A stretch of DNA of 64,000 nucleotides from Methylacidiphilales bacterium (lineage in GTDB: Bacteria; Verrucomicrobiota; Verrucomicrobiia; Methylacidiphilales; UBA1321), in NCBI GenBank assembly GCA_026225555.1, contig JAMFSY010000047.1, forward strand, positions 1-64,000. Reading direction: 5' to 3'. Each line of letters starts with the position of its first letter. Position 1 is the stretch's first letter. Below the pieces are notes generated by a model. That model ran no database searches and had not been told where the DNA came from. It saw only the letters and a program-made list of their open reading frames with translations. The position numbers were made by a program, and so were the translations under genes. Shown piece after piece: positions 41,970 to 49,861 of this stretch.

Positions 41970-41981
41970 GTAACTAGTTAC
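41970..41981. promoter_or_regulatory. LacI-type operator candidate 2
   Basis: GTAACTAGTTAC, a perfect 12-base palindrome in the 136-base gap between the second permease and the dehydrogenase gene. It is identical to the core of the palindrome at the lacI promoter (45297-45310), and the flanking bases CATA on the right match as well. Confidence 0.72.
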
Positions 41982-42028
41982 ATAATAATCAACCGACTTA
42001 TCGAGATCAAGATTTTTCAGCTTTGGCT

Positions 42029-42889
42029 TTAGCCCTTTACCGCGCCGCTGGAGATGCCTTTGATGATATGCTTTTGCAACAGACTGTAGAAGAGGAGGGC
42101 AGGTAGCGTCACCAGCGCGAGGGCCGCAAAGGTCACTCCCCAATCGCTGCGAAATTGCGAAGTGATGGAGATGCGCGCCAACCCGAGGGGAAGCGTCCCC
42201 AGGCCGGTGTCGGACGGGCCGGAGAGAAACAGGAAAGCCAGGAAGTATTCGTTCCATGCGCCCAGGCCGGTGAAAATGGCGACGGTAATGAGCCCCGGTC
42301 GCGCCAGCGGCAGCATGATGGACCAGAAAGCTCGCAGATCGCTGCAACCATCAAGCACGGCCGCTTCATAGAGGCTTTGGGGCAGGGCGAGGAAAAACGC
42401 GGTCAAAATGAAAATCGCAAATGGAAGCCCCGTCGCCGTATAGACGATGATCAACCCTGGCAGGGAATTGAGCAGGCCCAGCGAGCGCATTTGGAAAAAA
42501 AGCGGGACGACGGAGAGCTGCAGCGGAACCATCAACCCGGCCAGAAAGAGAGCCTGCAGGGCGGTTTTCCCAGCGAAGCGAAACCGGGCGAGACCGTACG
42601 CGGCCATGGATCCGAGGATGAGGGTAAACATGACCGTGAAACTGGTGACCACAACGCTGCTCCAAAAGTAATTTGAAAAATGGGCCTCCACCCATGCGCG
42701 CCGGTAATTTTCAAAATGAAGATGGGACCAATGAGGAAGAGCGAAAGGATTGAGGAATATCTCCGAATCGCTTTTGAGCGACGTATAAAGGAGCCAGATC
42801 ATCGGATAAATGACGGCCAGGAGAAAGGGCCCCAGGACAACGAAGGCTATTATCCCGCCTCGGGATTTTCCGACAGGAGTATGGCTCAT
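42029..42889 (-). CDS. Carbohydrate ABC transporter permease, MalG/UgpE type
   Basis: 286 residues, six membrane helices. The EAA loop, which docks the ATPase, is YEAAVLDGCSDLRAFWSIML. The first helix is GGIIAFVVLGPFLLAVIYPM, and MIWLLYTSLKSDSEIF precedes the periplasmic loop. The C terminus ends QKHIIKGISSGAVKG, the standard MalG-type KGLxxGAVKG end. The ATG overlaps the stop codon of the preceding permease by four bases. It imports a sugar or oligosaccharide with the neighbouring permease and solute-binding protein. The ATPase is probably that at 49862. Confidence 0.92.
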   Translation of the reverse strand: MSHTPVGKSRGGIIAFVVLGPFLLAVIYPMIWLLYTSLKSDSEIFLNPFALPHWSHLHFENYRRAWVEAHFSNYFWSSVVVTSFTVMFTLILGSMAAYGLARFRFAGKTALQALFLAGLMVPLQLSVVPLFFQMRSLGLLNSLPGLIIVYTATGLPFAIFILTAFFLALPQSLYEAAVLDGCSDLRAFWSIMLPLARPGLITVAIFTGLGAWNEYFLAFLFLSGPSDTGLGTLPLGLARISITSQFRSDWGVTFAALALVTLPALLFYSLLQKHIIKGISSGAVKG

Positions 42890-43767
42890 GGATTTTCCTC
42901 TCGCTGAGTCAGCACGCGTTGCAGGGCCAGAGTTCCAAGAAAGACGAGGGCGAACAGGAGTACGCCAATGGCGGTGGCATCTCCCACCCGGTAGTTTTGG
43001 AAAAGTTCGCTGACCAGAAGCGTCCCGATAACGTGGGTCTGGGTCGTCGGTTGTTGCGAGGTGAGCAGCCAGATGCTTTCAAAAGATTTGAGGCCACCGA
43101 TCAACGCGAAGACCAGCGTGATAATGATCACTTCCCAAATGAGAGGCAGGGTGATGAAGCGGAATTGTTGCCAGGACGAAGCGCCATCGATCCTGGCGGC
43201 CTCATAGTAAGACTCGTCGATGCTCTCCATGCCGGCCAGATAGAGAACCATGTTGAAGCCGCATCCGCTCCAGACCGACATGGGAATCAGGGAGCCGTAA
43301 AGATGATCCGGAGAAAGCCACGCAAAATGACGAAAACCGATCAGAAAATGTCCCGCAGAAGTCAGGCCTACGGCCTGCAACGCGAAGCCGAGATGCTCAA
43401 GACAACCGTTCACGAGGCCGCCCTGGGGTTCGTAGGCGTTCAACCAAAGAAGGGTGACGGCGATCCCTCCCAGAATGTTGGGAAAGAAGAGACAGACCCG
43501 GTAAAATCCGCTGCCGCGCACTCCCCGACTGATGATGACCGCAAAAAAGAGCGACAGAGGAAGCACGATCAACGTCGGCACGACCATCAGGAAAAGGTTG
43601 TGTCCCAAGGCGGGCCAAAAGGCGTCGCTTTCAAAAAGAATGCGTTCGAAATTATGCCATCCGACGAACTGGGAGGCGCCCACGCCATCCCATCGATAGA
43701 GTGACCAGGTAAAAGCTTCGACACTGGGCTTGAGCACGAAGGCGGCATAAAGAAGCAGGCACGGCAC
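42886..43767 (-). CDS. Carbohydrate ABC transporter permease, MalF/UgpA type (5' end in question)
   Basis: 293 residues from an internal GTG. The EAA loop is YEAARIDGASSWQQFRFITL, and periplasmic and membrane segments fit MalF/UgpA. The chosen start falls inside the first helix (FLIFLVPCLLLYAAF). The same frame stays open upstream to a TGA at 43843, reading RRSNLRQREGKSTAWPVF, exactly what the family N terminus should look like, but it contains no ATG/GTG/TTG. The missing start and the 116-base overlap with the solute-binding ORF suggest a frameshift or a fused gene (see findings). Confidence 0.85.
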   Translation of the reverse strand: MPCLLLYAAFVLKPSVEAFTWSLYRWDGVGASQFVGWHNFERILFESDAFWPALGHNLFLMVVPTLIVLPLSLFFAVIISRGVRGSGFYRVCLFFPNILGGIAVTLLWLNAYEPQGGLVNGCLEHLGFALQAVGLTSAGHFLIGFRHFAWLSPDHLYGSLIPMSVWSGCGFNMVLYLAGMESIDESYYEAARIDGASSWQQFRFITLPLIWEVIIITLVFALIGGLKSFESIWLLTSQQPTTQTHVIGTLLVSELFQNYRVGDATAIGVLLFALVFLGTLALQRVLTQREENP

Positions 43768-45220
43768 CAGAAAAATCAGGAAAACCGGCCAGGCGGTGGA
43801 CTTCCCTTCGCGCTGGCGCAGGTTGCTCCGGCGCGGCGCGCGTCAGAAACAACAAAATGGAAGCACCGCAGAGAGCGCCGAGAAACGCAAACGCAGCTCC
43901 GGAATGACGCCATTCGATATGATCCGGGTGCAGCCGCAAATCACGCGAGCGAACTGCGGCCGCTTCCAGTTGAGCGGCAAATTCTTCGGGAGTTATGCGT
44001 CCGGAAAGCAGCGCGTCGCGGGCATCGGAATAGGCCTGTTGCAGAATCGGCTGAGGCGGTTCCGCGCCGGGAGGATCGCCATAAGTTGCCGTGGATTGAG
44101 CGATGACGGAGGCGACATCCTGCATCCGGGGAGAATAAACCGAAGGCGCGATACCACGGATAGCGGTGGGAGTATCCAGTTTTTCCGTAAACCGGCGCGC
44201 GGAGTCCTGGCTGGTAAGTTCGCGGAGGAATTCCATTGTCAGGCGGGTCGTAGCTGGATCGCGCTGAAAGACAAAATAGTATTGGCTGCCCACCTGGATG
44301 GCGTGCGGATCGCCGAGGCCATCGGGGAAGACGGGGAAGTTAAAGGCCCCCAACTCGAAGTCGTCCGGAATTTTCCCCTGCATTTCACTGATGAGCCAGG
44401 AGCCATTGGGCATCATCGCGCATCGTCCCTGGAAAAAGGCCAACTGTGCGCCCGTATGGGTGAAACCCTCCCAGCCCTCTTGAAAATCCTCGCGGGCGAG
44501 TCGTTGCGTGAGGGCGGCCGCCCGGATGAAAGCCGGGTTCTGCCGTGTCCCTGGCTCGAGTTCCTCATAGGCGCGATAACCGGCCGGCCCGGCAAGATTA
44601 TAATAAGCGGCCCTGAGAATCATATCGGCGTAGAACCGGTAGATGCCCGGAAAAGCAATGGGCGCGCAGCCTCTCGCCTTCAGTTGATCGCAAATGGAAA
44701 GAAACTGGTTCCAGGTTTTCGGAGGGACGAGCCCCACCTCGCGGAAGATCTTCTTATTATAAAAAACCACATCGACCGCGTAAGGGAAAGGAACGGCGTA
44801 AACGCGGCCACCCACCTGCCAGTGTTCCAGCGCACCAGGCAGAAAGGAGTTCCTCCATGGCGCGCCAGACACTCCCCCGGGTGCATCGAGTAATGGAGTG
44901 AGGTCGGCAATTTTTCCAGCGGCAATCAATTGGGCCCAGGGTAGATTGGCATCCGTGGCATTGGGAAAGCTGCCTTCCATGATGCCGATACGCAGCTTGT
45001 CGCTCACCCGGGGATCGCCACTCAGCGCCACGCGCACGCCCGGGTGACTTTGTTCAAAATCACGCGCCGCTTCCTGAAAGAAATCGATGCCGTACCCGCC
45101 AAGGAAGAGAGGAATTTCCAGCGTGAGAGCGGGCTCGGGCGGCGCCGGGGCTGGCGCCGCCATCAGCGGCCCCGAGGCGAAAAAAGCCAGGCAGACGAAG
45201 ATGGGGAAACGGCGCGGCAT
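43652..45220 (-). CDS. Sugar ABC transporter solute-binding protein with C-terminal membrane helix, probably frameshifted at its 3' end
   Basis: 522 residues as read. The signal peptide is MPRRFPIFVCLAFFASGPLM. A family-1 solute-binding fold spans ~30-420: AARDFEQSHPGVRVALSGD, VGGRVYAVPFPYAVDVVFYN, FFQGRCAMMPNGSWLISEMQ. Unusually, a membrane helix follows (GAAFAFLGALCGASILLFLT, ~450-470). After residue ~475 the frame reads sequence that belongs to the permease in another frame, so the authentic product likely ends or shifts near 43815. In a fused reading the helix would carry the binding protein into the permease. It is divergent from lacI. Confidence 0.85.
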   Translation of the reverse strand: MPRRFPIFVCLAFFASGPLMAAPAPAPPEPALTLEIPLFLGGYGIDFFQEAARDFEQSHPGVRVALSGDPRVSDKLRIGIMEGSFPNATDANLPWAQLIAAGKIADLTPLLDAPGGVSGAPWRNSFLPGALEHWQVGGRVYAVPFPYAVDVVFYNKKIFREVGLVPPKTWNQFLSICDQLKARGCAPIAFPGIYRFYADMILRAAYYNLAGPAGYRAYEELEPGTRQNPAFIRAAALTQRLAREDFQEGWEGFTHTGAQLAFFQGRCAMMPNGSWLISEMQGKIPDDFELGAFNFPVFPDGLGDPHAIQVGSQYYFVFQRDPATTRLTMEFLRELTSQDSARRFTEKLDTPTAIRGIAPSVYSPRMQDVASVIAQSTATYGDPPGAEPPQPILQQAYSDARDALLSGRITPEEFAAQLEAAAVRSRDLRLHPDHIEWRHSGAAFAFLGALCGASILLFLTRAAPEQPAPARREVHRLAGFPDFSGAVPASLCRLRAQAQCRSFYLVTLSMGWRGRLPVRRMA

Positions 45221-45275
45221 GGAATTTAAAGAGATACTATCAGTTGGACCGGGACCTGCTTAATCTAAAAAAATA

Positions 45276-45304
45276 TTGACGATATTCAAGCATAATTGTA
45301 ACTA
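45276..45304 (+). promoter_or_regulatory. lacI promoter overlapping the operator
   Basis: TTGACG (45276-45281), 17 bases, TAACTA (45299-45304). The -10 box lies inside the palindromic operator, and the ATG is only 14 bases beyond it, giving a very short leader. This is an autorepression layout. Confidence 0.5.
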
Positions 45305-45310
45305 GTTACA
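45297..45310. promoter_or_regulatory. LacI-type operator candidate 1
   Basis: TGTAACTAGTTACA, a perfect 14-base palindrome between the divergent lacI and solute-binding-protein genes. Size, symmetry and central TA-AC-TA-GT are typical of LacI-family operators. Its 12-base core recurs at 41970-41981 in the same cluster. Confidence 0.78.
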
Positions 45311-45318
45311 TATCTCAT

Positions 45319-46398
45319 ATGCATATTCGCAGCTTTGCTAAAATTTCCGGCGTTTCCATCGCCACGGTTTCCCGCGCCTTCAACCCGAATGGAGCCATTA
45401 AGGCCGAGACGCGGGAACGTATCCTGCGCCTCGCGGCGAAGCATGGATTCACTCCCAACATCCACGCCCAGCGCATGTCCTCGCGGACGAGCAGCGTGCT
45501 GGGAATCTTCTACAGTTTCTCCGCGGAGCCGATCTTCGACTACTACAACATGGAGCTGGCCCAGCAGTTGGCTTTTGAGGCTTCCAAAGCCGGGTTTACG
45601 GCGCAATTGGAGTTGTCCAGCGCGGAGGATCAGCAACAGCATCTCCGGCAATTGGTGCAAAACCGGGCCTTGGGAGGAATCGTTCTGGTCGCGGAGGGTG
45701 AGGAAAGCGCCAAAGCCCTGCTTAGTGGCATCGAATCCTGTCCGAGCGTCGTCATCAGTACGACGCCCTGGTCAAATTCCCCAACGATGGGCCTCGTCCA
45801 CCTCAACGTGGCTCCGGGAATTGACCTGGCCCTCGGCCATCTCCTGCAAGGGAAACATACCCGCATTGGTTATATCCGTGGAAAGGCCGACGAGACCAAG
45901 CTGGCGGCCTACCAGAATTTCATGCGGAGCAAGGGACTGATCGTGGACCCAGCCTGGATTTCCGCGCCCTGCAGCACTTTCGCCGAGGGGGGCGCGATGG
46001 CGGTCGAACTGGCCCGGAAGGGCTTGTCCGCCATTCTCTGCGCGACGGACATCCTCGCCCTCGGAGCGTTGCACGACCTGACCGCCTCGGGACTGAATGT
46101 GCCCCGGGACATCTCCATCGTAGGCATCGACGACCTCGCGTTCTCCTCCTACATCACCCCCTCGCTTTCCAGCATCGGCGTCCCGCGTCAACAGTTGTCC
46201 CAAAGTGCGGTCGAGATTTTGATGAGAGTTATTCGGGACGATCGCGAGGGCCGGAGCCGTCCTCAATACGTGCATACGGTCAACGCAACGTTCACACCGC
46301 GAGGCTCGACCCAGGTCCTGACGCCAAAAGGTAAAAAAATATCCCCTCAAAAAGATTCACTTTCGCTCCTGCATAAAAAACCAAACAAGAACGGATGA
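45319..46398 (+). CDS. LacI-family transcriptional regulator
   Basis: 359 residues. The N-terminal helix-turn-helix and hinge read FAKISGVSIATVSRAFN and ERILRLAAKHGFTPNIHAQ. A periplasmic-binding-type effector domain follows, with ALGGIVLVAEGEE, GKHTRIGYIRGKADETKL, AILCATDILALGAL and VGIDDLAFSSYITPSLSS. It represses sugar genes until a sugar ligand binds. It is divergent from the ABC importer and its ATG is directly downstream of a palindrome. The final ~30 residues are a basic tail (PKGKKISPQKDSLSLLHKK). The TGA overlaps the next gene's ATG (ATGA). Confidence 0.95.
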   Translation: MHIRSFAKISGVSIATVSRAFNPNGAIKAETRERILRLAAKHGFTPNIHAQRMSSRTSSVLGIFYSFSAEPIFDYYNMELAQQLAFEASKAGFTAQLELSSAEDQQQHLRQLVQNRALGGIVLVAEGEESAKALLSGIESCPSVVISTTPWSNSPTMGLVHLNVAPGIDLALGHLLQGKHTRIGYIRGKADETKLAAYQNFMRSKGLIVDPAWISAPCSTFAEGGAMAVELARKGLSAILCATDILALGALHDLTASGLNVPRDISIVGIDDLAFSSYITPSLSSIGVPRQQLSQSAVEILMRVIRDDREGRSRPQYVHTVNATFTPRGSTQVLTPKGKKISPQKDSLSLLHKKPNKNG

Positions 46399-47144
46399 AT
46401 AAAATGAAACCTACAACGTCTATCAAGCGGTTCCGGGCTGGAACCTGTGCCCTCCTCCTCGGTATTGCCTGCGCCTCTTCCGCCTCAGCGGCCACCTCCT
46501 ACTTCGATACGGTTAATGAGACCGGATCGGCCTCTGATTTCAATTCCGTCCCGATAGCCTATTCAAACCCGACGGCGACAGGTCCCCTTCCCATCGAGAC
46601 CGTGCAGATAGCCAACGATAACGGCTTCCTTTATGTGGGAATCACCTTTACTTCCGCGGTCAACGGAGACTCCCTCTCAGATACCGGACAGTTGACGATG
46701 GCCTTGGATAATGATGCAAATACTGCGACAGGGTTTAACACCTTCTCAGCGGGTGTAGTGGGCTCCGAGGTGGGATTTGGGTTCGACTATCCCTTCCAGC
46801 AGACCAGCGGCAATTACAATACGGGGGTCGATGGCATCACGGCGTATGGCGGAGTGTTTAGTTCCACCTTGAATTACACGCCTTACAACCAGTCGACCAC
46901 ATTTGAAGAGTTTTCGCTTAGCCTGGCCGATACCTACACAGTCGGCGGCACGACCTACGCCGTTCTTCCGAACAGCAGTTTCGCTCTGGCCTTCTATGAT
47001 TCCAACGGCACGGCCGATTCGGATTTCACGGGCGCACTCGATTACTCGTTGGCGGTTCCCGAACCAGGCACGCTCAGCCTGCTTTTCAGCGGCCTTGTTG
47101 TCGCGCTTGTCCTGGCTTACCGGCGTCTGGGATCCGCGATCTGA
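46395..47144 (+). CDS. PEP-CTERM sorted exported protein
   Basis: 249 residues. A signal peptide (GTCALLLGIACASSASA, cut before ATSYF) and a C-terminal PEP-CTERM anchor (VPEPGTLSLLFSGLVVALVL followed by AYRR) frame a ~190-residue Gly/Thr/Ser/Asn-rich domain that looks beta-rich. PEP-CTERM proteins are processed by exosortase and usually released to the cell surface or matrix. Co-translated with lacI (ATGA overlap), so it is probably under the same control. The middle domain, with ETVQIANDNGFLYVGITFT, resembles a carbohydrate-binding beta-sandwich but is unassigned. Confidence 0.88.
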   Translation: MNKMKPTTSIKRFRAGTCALLLGIACASSASAATSYFDTVNETGSASDFNSVPIAYSNPTATGPLPIETVQIANDNGFLYVGITFTSAVNGDSLSDTGQLTMALDNDANTATGFNTFSAGVVGSEVGFGFDYPFQQTSGNYNTGVDGITAYGGVFSSTLNYTPYNQSTTFEEFSLSLADTYTVGGTTYAVLPNSSFALAFYDSNGTADSDFTGALDYSLAVPEPGTLSLLFSGLVVALVLAYRRLGSAI

Positions 47145-47176
47145 GAAAACCCCCTCCCGCAACCCCCGCCTCTCTC

Positions 47177-47821
47177 ATGAAATCGAATCATCCTGGACCT
47201 TCCACCAAGAGTTTCACTCTGGTTGAACTGCTGGTTGTCGTGGCCATTATCGCGGTCCTGGCGGGGGTGACCATGGCGGCCGTGCCGCGGGCGTTCCGGA
47301 GCGCGCATCTGGCGGCCAGCACGAATAATCTTCGCCAGATCGGTGCGGCGATCAATACCTATGCCTCTGACAATGATTCGGTGCTGCCGGTTTGGTATCA
47401 ATACAGCAATAACCAATATTGGTGGCAAGTTTTGACTCCCTATCTCGGTGGAGGCGGAACCAACTACAACCTTCCCGTCTACCATGATCCCGGGGATGCC
47501 AATTACGACGGTTCCAGTTATGATCAAATATCACTCACCATCTCCTATGGATATAACTACATGATGATGGGACGCTCGGACCAGGATGGAGATGCCTACC
47601 CGCCCCGGCATCTGGCCAGCGTTACCAGTGGATCCGAGACCCTGGCCCTGACGGACGGAGCGGACACCAATTCCTATGGCTATATAGATGATTATGGCCA
47701 TGGCCCCGATACCAATCGCTACCAGGGGCAGACGCCGGCCCTGTTTCTCGATGGGCATGTGGATATCATCAGTATCTCCACAAACTTTGAAGGTTCGCTT
47801 CCCTACTTCAACCGGGATTAG
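47177..47821 (+). CDS. Type IV pseudopilin (prepilin N-terminal methylation domain)
   Basis: 214 residues. A short basic leader ends KSFTLVELLVVVAIIAVLAG, the prepilin peptidase site and hydrophobic helix. The residue before the cut is Ser rather than the usual Gly. The globular part has YASDNDSVLPVWYQYS, YGYNYMMMGRSDQDGDAY and TPALFLDGHVDIIS, the last being the late DG motif of DUF1559-like proteins common in Verrucomicrobiota and Planctomycetota. It may belong to a type II secretion-like pseudopilus. It lies between the PEP-CTERM and glycosidase genes in the same orientation. Confidence 0.87.
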   Translation: MKSNHPGPSTKSFTLVELLVVVAIIAVLAGVTMAAVPRAFRSAHLAASTNNLRQIGAAINTYASDNDSVLPVWYQYSNNQYWWQVLTPYLGGGGTNYNLPVYHDPGDANYDGSSYDQISLTISYGYNYMMMGRSDQDGDAYPPRHLASVTSGSETLALTDGADTNSYGYIDDYGHGPDTNRYQGQTPALFLDGHVDIISISTNFEGSLPYFNRD

Positions 47822-47842
47822 ACCCATTTCATTTCCCCTTTT

Positions 47843-49810
47843 ATGATGACGCTCGCTAAAAAAGTATTTCTCTCTCTTGTCCTCGCCTCCTCCGCCTCCA
47901 CCCGGCTTTTCGCCCAGAGCGATCCAGGCGACCTCAAGCAGGATCCGGCGCCAAATATCGCCGACGGCGATAACCTGGTCGGAGGATCGGCCCGCGTCGT
48001 CGGAGGAACGCTCAAAATCTCCTTTACCGTGGCCAACGGAATTCCCACGCAATGGCACCACATCTATCTCAACACCGATGGTTCCGGGAGCACCGGCTTC
48101 ATTCACTCCGGTAATCCGGTAGGTGGAAATGGAATGGACTTCCTGGTCGAACCCAATTTTCTCTATCGCTGGAGCGGGGCGGATGACCAGCATGGATGGC
48201 ATTGGGACAAGGTCCAGCCGCTGGAACCCACCATCAACGGTCAAACCGTCAGCTACGATATCCCCGCCAGCGTGCTTAATCTCAAGGGGGACGCCAACAT
48301 CTCCATGATGATCGAGACGATGAACGATAACTATCAGGCCACGAGCGATACGCTACCCCGGGGCCAGGTGGTCTGGACGATAAAGGCCAGTTCCACCGAT
48401 ATCGCGACAGGAACGGGAGTGAGCGGAACGGCCGCGCTGCTGCCGGCGGCCATCCCGGATGCCAACGCCCGAGTCCGTTTCAAGTCGATCCACTCCTACG
48501 CGTGTTATTACGGCGCAGGGCAAACCGGGGAATTAGCGAAGCGCGATGCGGTCATCGTCGAGACGCGCAACCTGTTGCCGAACGATGTGGCCACGATTAA
48601 AAAGAGCGGGACCCTCGTCACCGGTTATATCAGCGCGGGCGAGGACGATAAATTGCGCGTGGGAGACGCTAAAGGGCCGGGCGGATACGATTCCTGTTAC
48701 CTGGATCGCGTCAAGAAAGGTGTCCCGGATAAAAATGGGGAATGGAATTCCTACTATGTCAATCCGGCCAGTCCCAGTTGGAAGGCGCATTTTCTTGAAA
48801 TCGCGCAAAAAATGGAAGCCAGTTACGGAGTCGATGGTTTTTTTTTGGACACAATCGAAACAGCAACCGTCTATCCCGATCTCAAGCCGGCGATGATCTC
48901 GCTGATTGAGGACCTGCGGGCCGCGCATCCCAAGTCCATCATCATCTTGAACCGGGGTTTCGCAGTCATCCGGGAAACCAGCTCGGTGGTGGATGGATTT
49001 ATGTTCGAGGATTTCAGCGCCGGCCACTATTTCGATGACCGCGGCTACGTCTTTCATGACCCTTCGGGGCTGGACACCCGGCGCGAACAGGCTGAAAGAG
49101 ACCTTGTGCCCCTCATCGCGAAAGACGGTCTGGTGGTGCTCGCCTTGGATTATGCGGCGTCGGCCCAGGAGCCCTATCTGAAGGACGCCTATGATCGCGC
49201 CCGCACCTTTGGATTTATTCCCTACGCGAGCACCTATTCTTTGGGAACCATCTTTGACGTTCCCTACGAAGGAAAGGCCGATCCCAAATGGGAAAGGGAA
49301 CTTTCCAGTCCGGAGGCGTTAGCCGTGGTCTTGAAAGACAGCGCGAATGGATTTCCAAAGGGAACGAAAGTCCTGCCCAGTTCAACCTATGCGGATTATA
49401 GCGTCGGAACGGTGACCAATGGGGTCAAGGACCGCAGCAAACTGGATTGGAGAAACGAGGCCTGGGCCTCGCAGGAAAGGGAAACGCCGCACTTTCTGGA
49501 ATTCCGTTTTCCCAAGTCGGTGCAGGGAAGTCATCTCGTCGTCGACTGGGCCAGCGATCACGGTGAAGCGTTTCCCTCCCGCACATTCGCGGTCGAGGTG
49601 AAGCCCGTGACCTCGGAAGAAACTGACAAGGAAAAAGATAAACAGGCCAGTTGGAAACAAATCTGGGCGATTAACGATAACACCAACAAACATTGTGAGA
49701 TCGGTTTGACGCCAGAAAAAATATCAGCATTGCGCATCGTCCAGGCCGCGGGGGGAGGGTCGTCCGCCCGCCCCAATCTGATGTGGGTTGAGCAGGTGCA
49801 AATCCATTGA
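47843..49810 (+). CDS. Secreted GH114-type endo-alpha-1,4-polygalactosaminidase-like protein
   Basis: 655 residues with signal peptide (VFLSLVLASSASTRLFAQ). Residues ~25-190 form a beta-sandwich module with LVGGSARVVGGTLKISFTV. Residues ~215-480 match the TIM-barrel GH114 family: AVIVETRNLLPNDVATI, VTGYISAGEDD, VDGFFLDTIETA, LNRGFAVIRE and FIPYASTYSLGT. Asp and Glu in these strands would be catalytic. Residues ~510-655 resemble a discoidin-like sugar-binding domain. GH114 enzymes cut galactosaminogalactan-type polymers, but specificity here is inference. It is followed 51 bases later by the ABC ATPase gene. Confidence 0.84.
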   Translation: MMTLAKKVFLSLVLASSASTRLFAQSDPGDLKQDPAPNIADGDNLVGGSARVVGGTLKISFTVANGIPTQWHHIYLNTDGSGSTGFIHSGNPVGGNGMDFLVEPNFLYRWSGADDQHGWHWDKVQPLEPTINGQTVSYDIPASVLNLKGDANISMMIETMNDNYQATSDTLPRGQVVWTIKASSTDIATGTGVSGTAALLPAAIPDANARVRFKSIHSYACYYGAGQTGELAKRDAVIVETRNLLPNDVATIKKSGTLVTGYISAGEDDKLRVGDAKGPGGYDSCYLDRVKKGVPDKNGEWNSYYVNPASPSWKAHFLEIAQKMEASYGVDGFFLDTIETATVYPDLKPAMISLIEDLRAAHPKSIIILNRGFAVIRETSSVVDGFMFEDFSAGHYFDDRGYVFHDPSGLDTRREQAERDLVPLIAKDGLVVLALDYAASAQEPYLKDAYDRARTFGFIPYASTYSLGTIFDVPYEGKADPKWERELSSPEALAVVLKDSANGFPKGTKVLPSSTYADYSVGTVTNGVKDRSKLDWRNEAWASQERETPHFLEFRFPKSVQGSHLVVDWASDHGEAFPSRTFAVEVKPVTSEETDKEKDKQASWKQIWAINDNTNKHCEIGLTPEKISALRIVQAAGGGSSARPNLMWVEQVQIH

Positions 49811-49861
49811 GCCCTCTGAATCAGAGGATCGTTTTGGGCATGCCGGAACATCGGTGAACGC

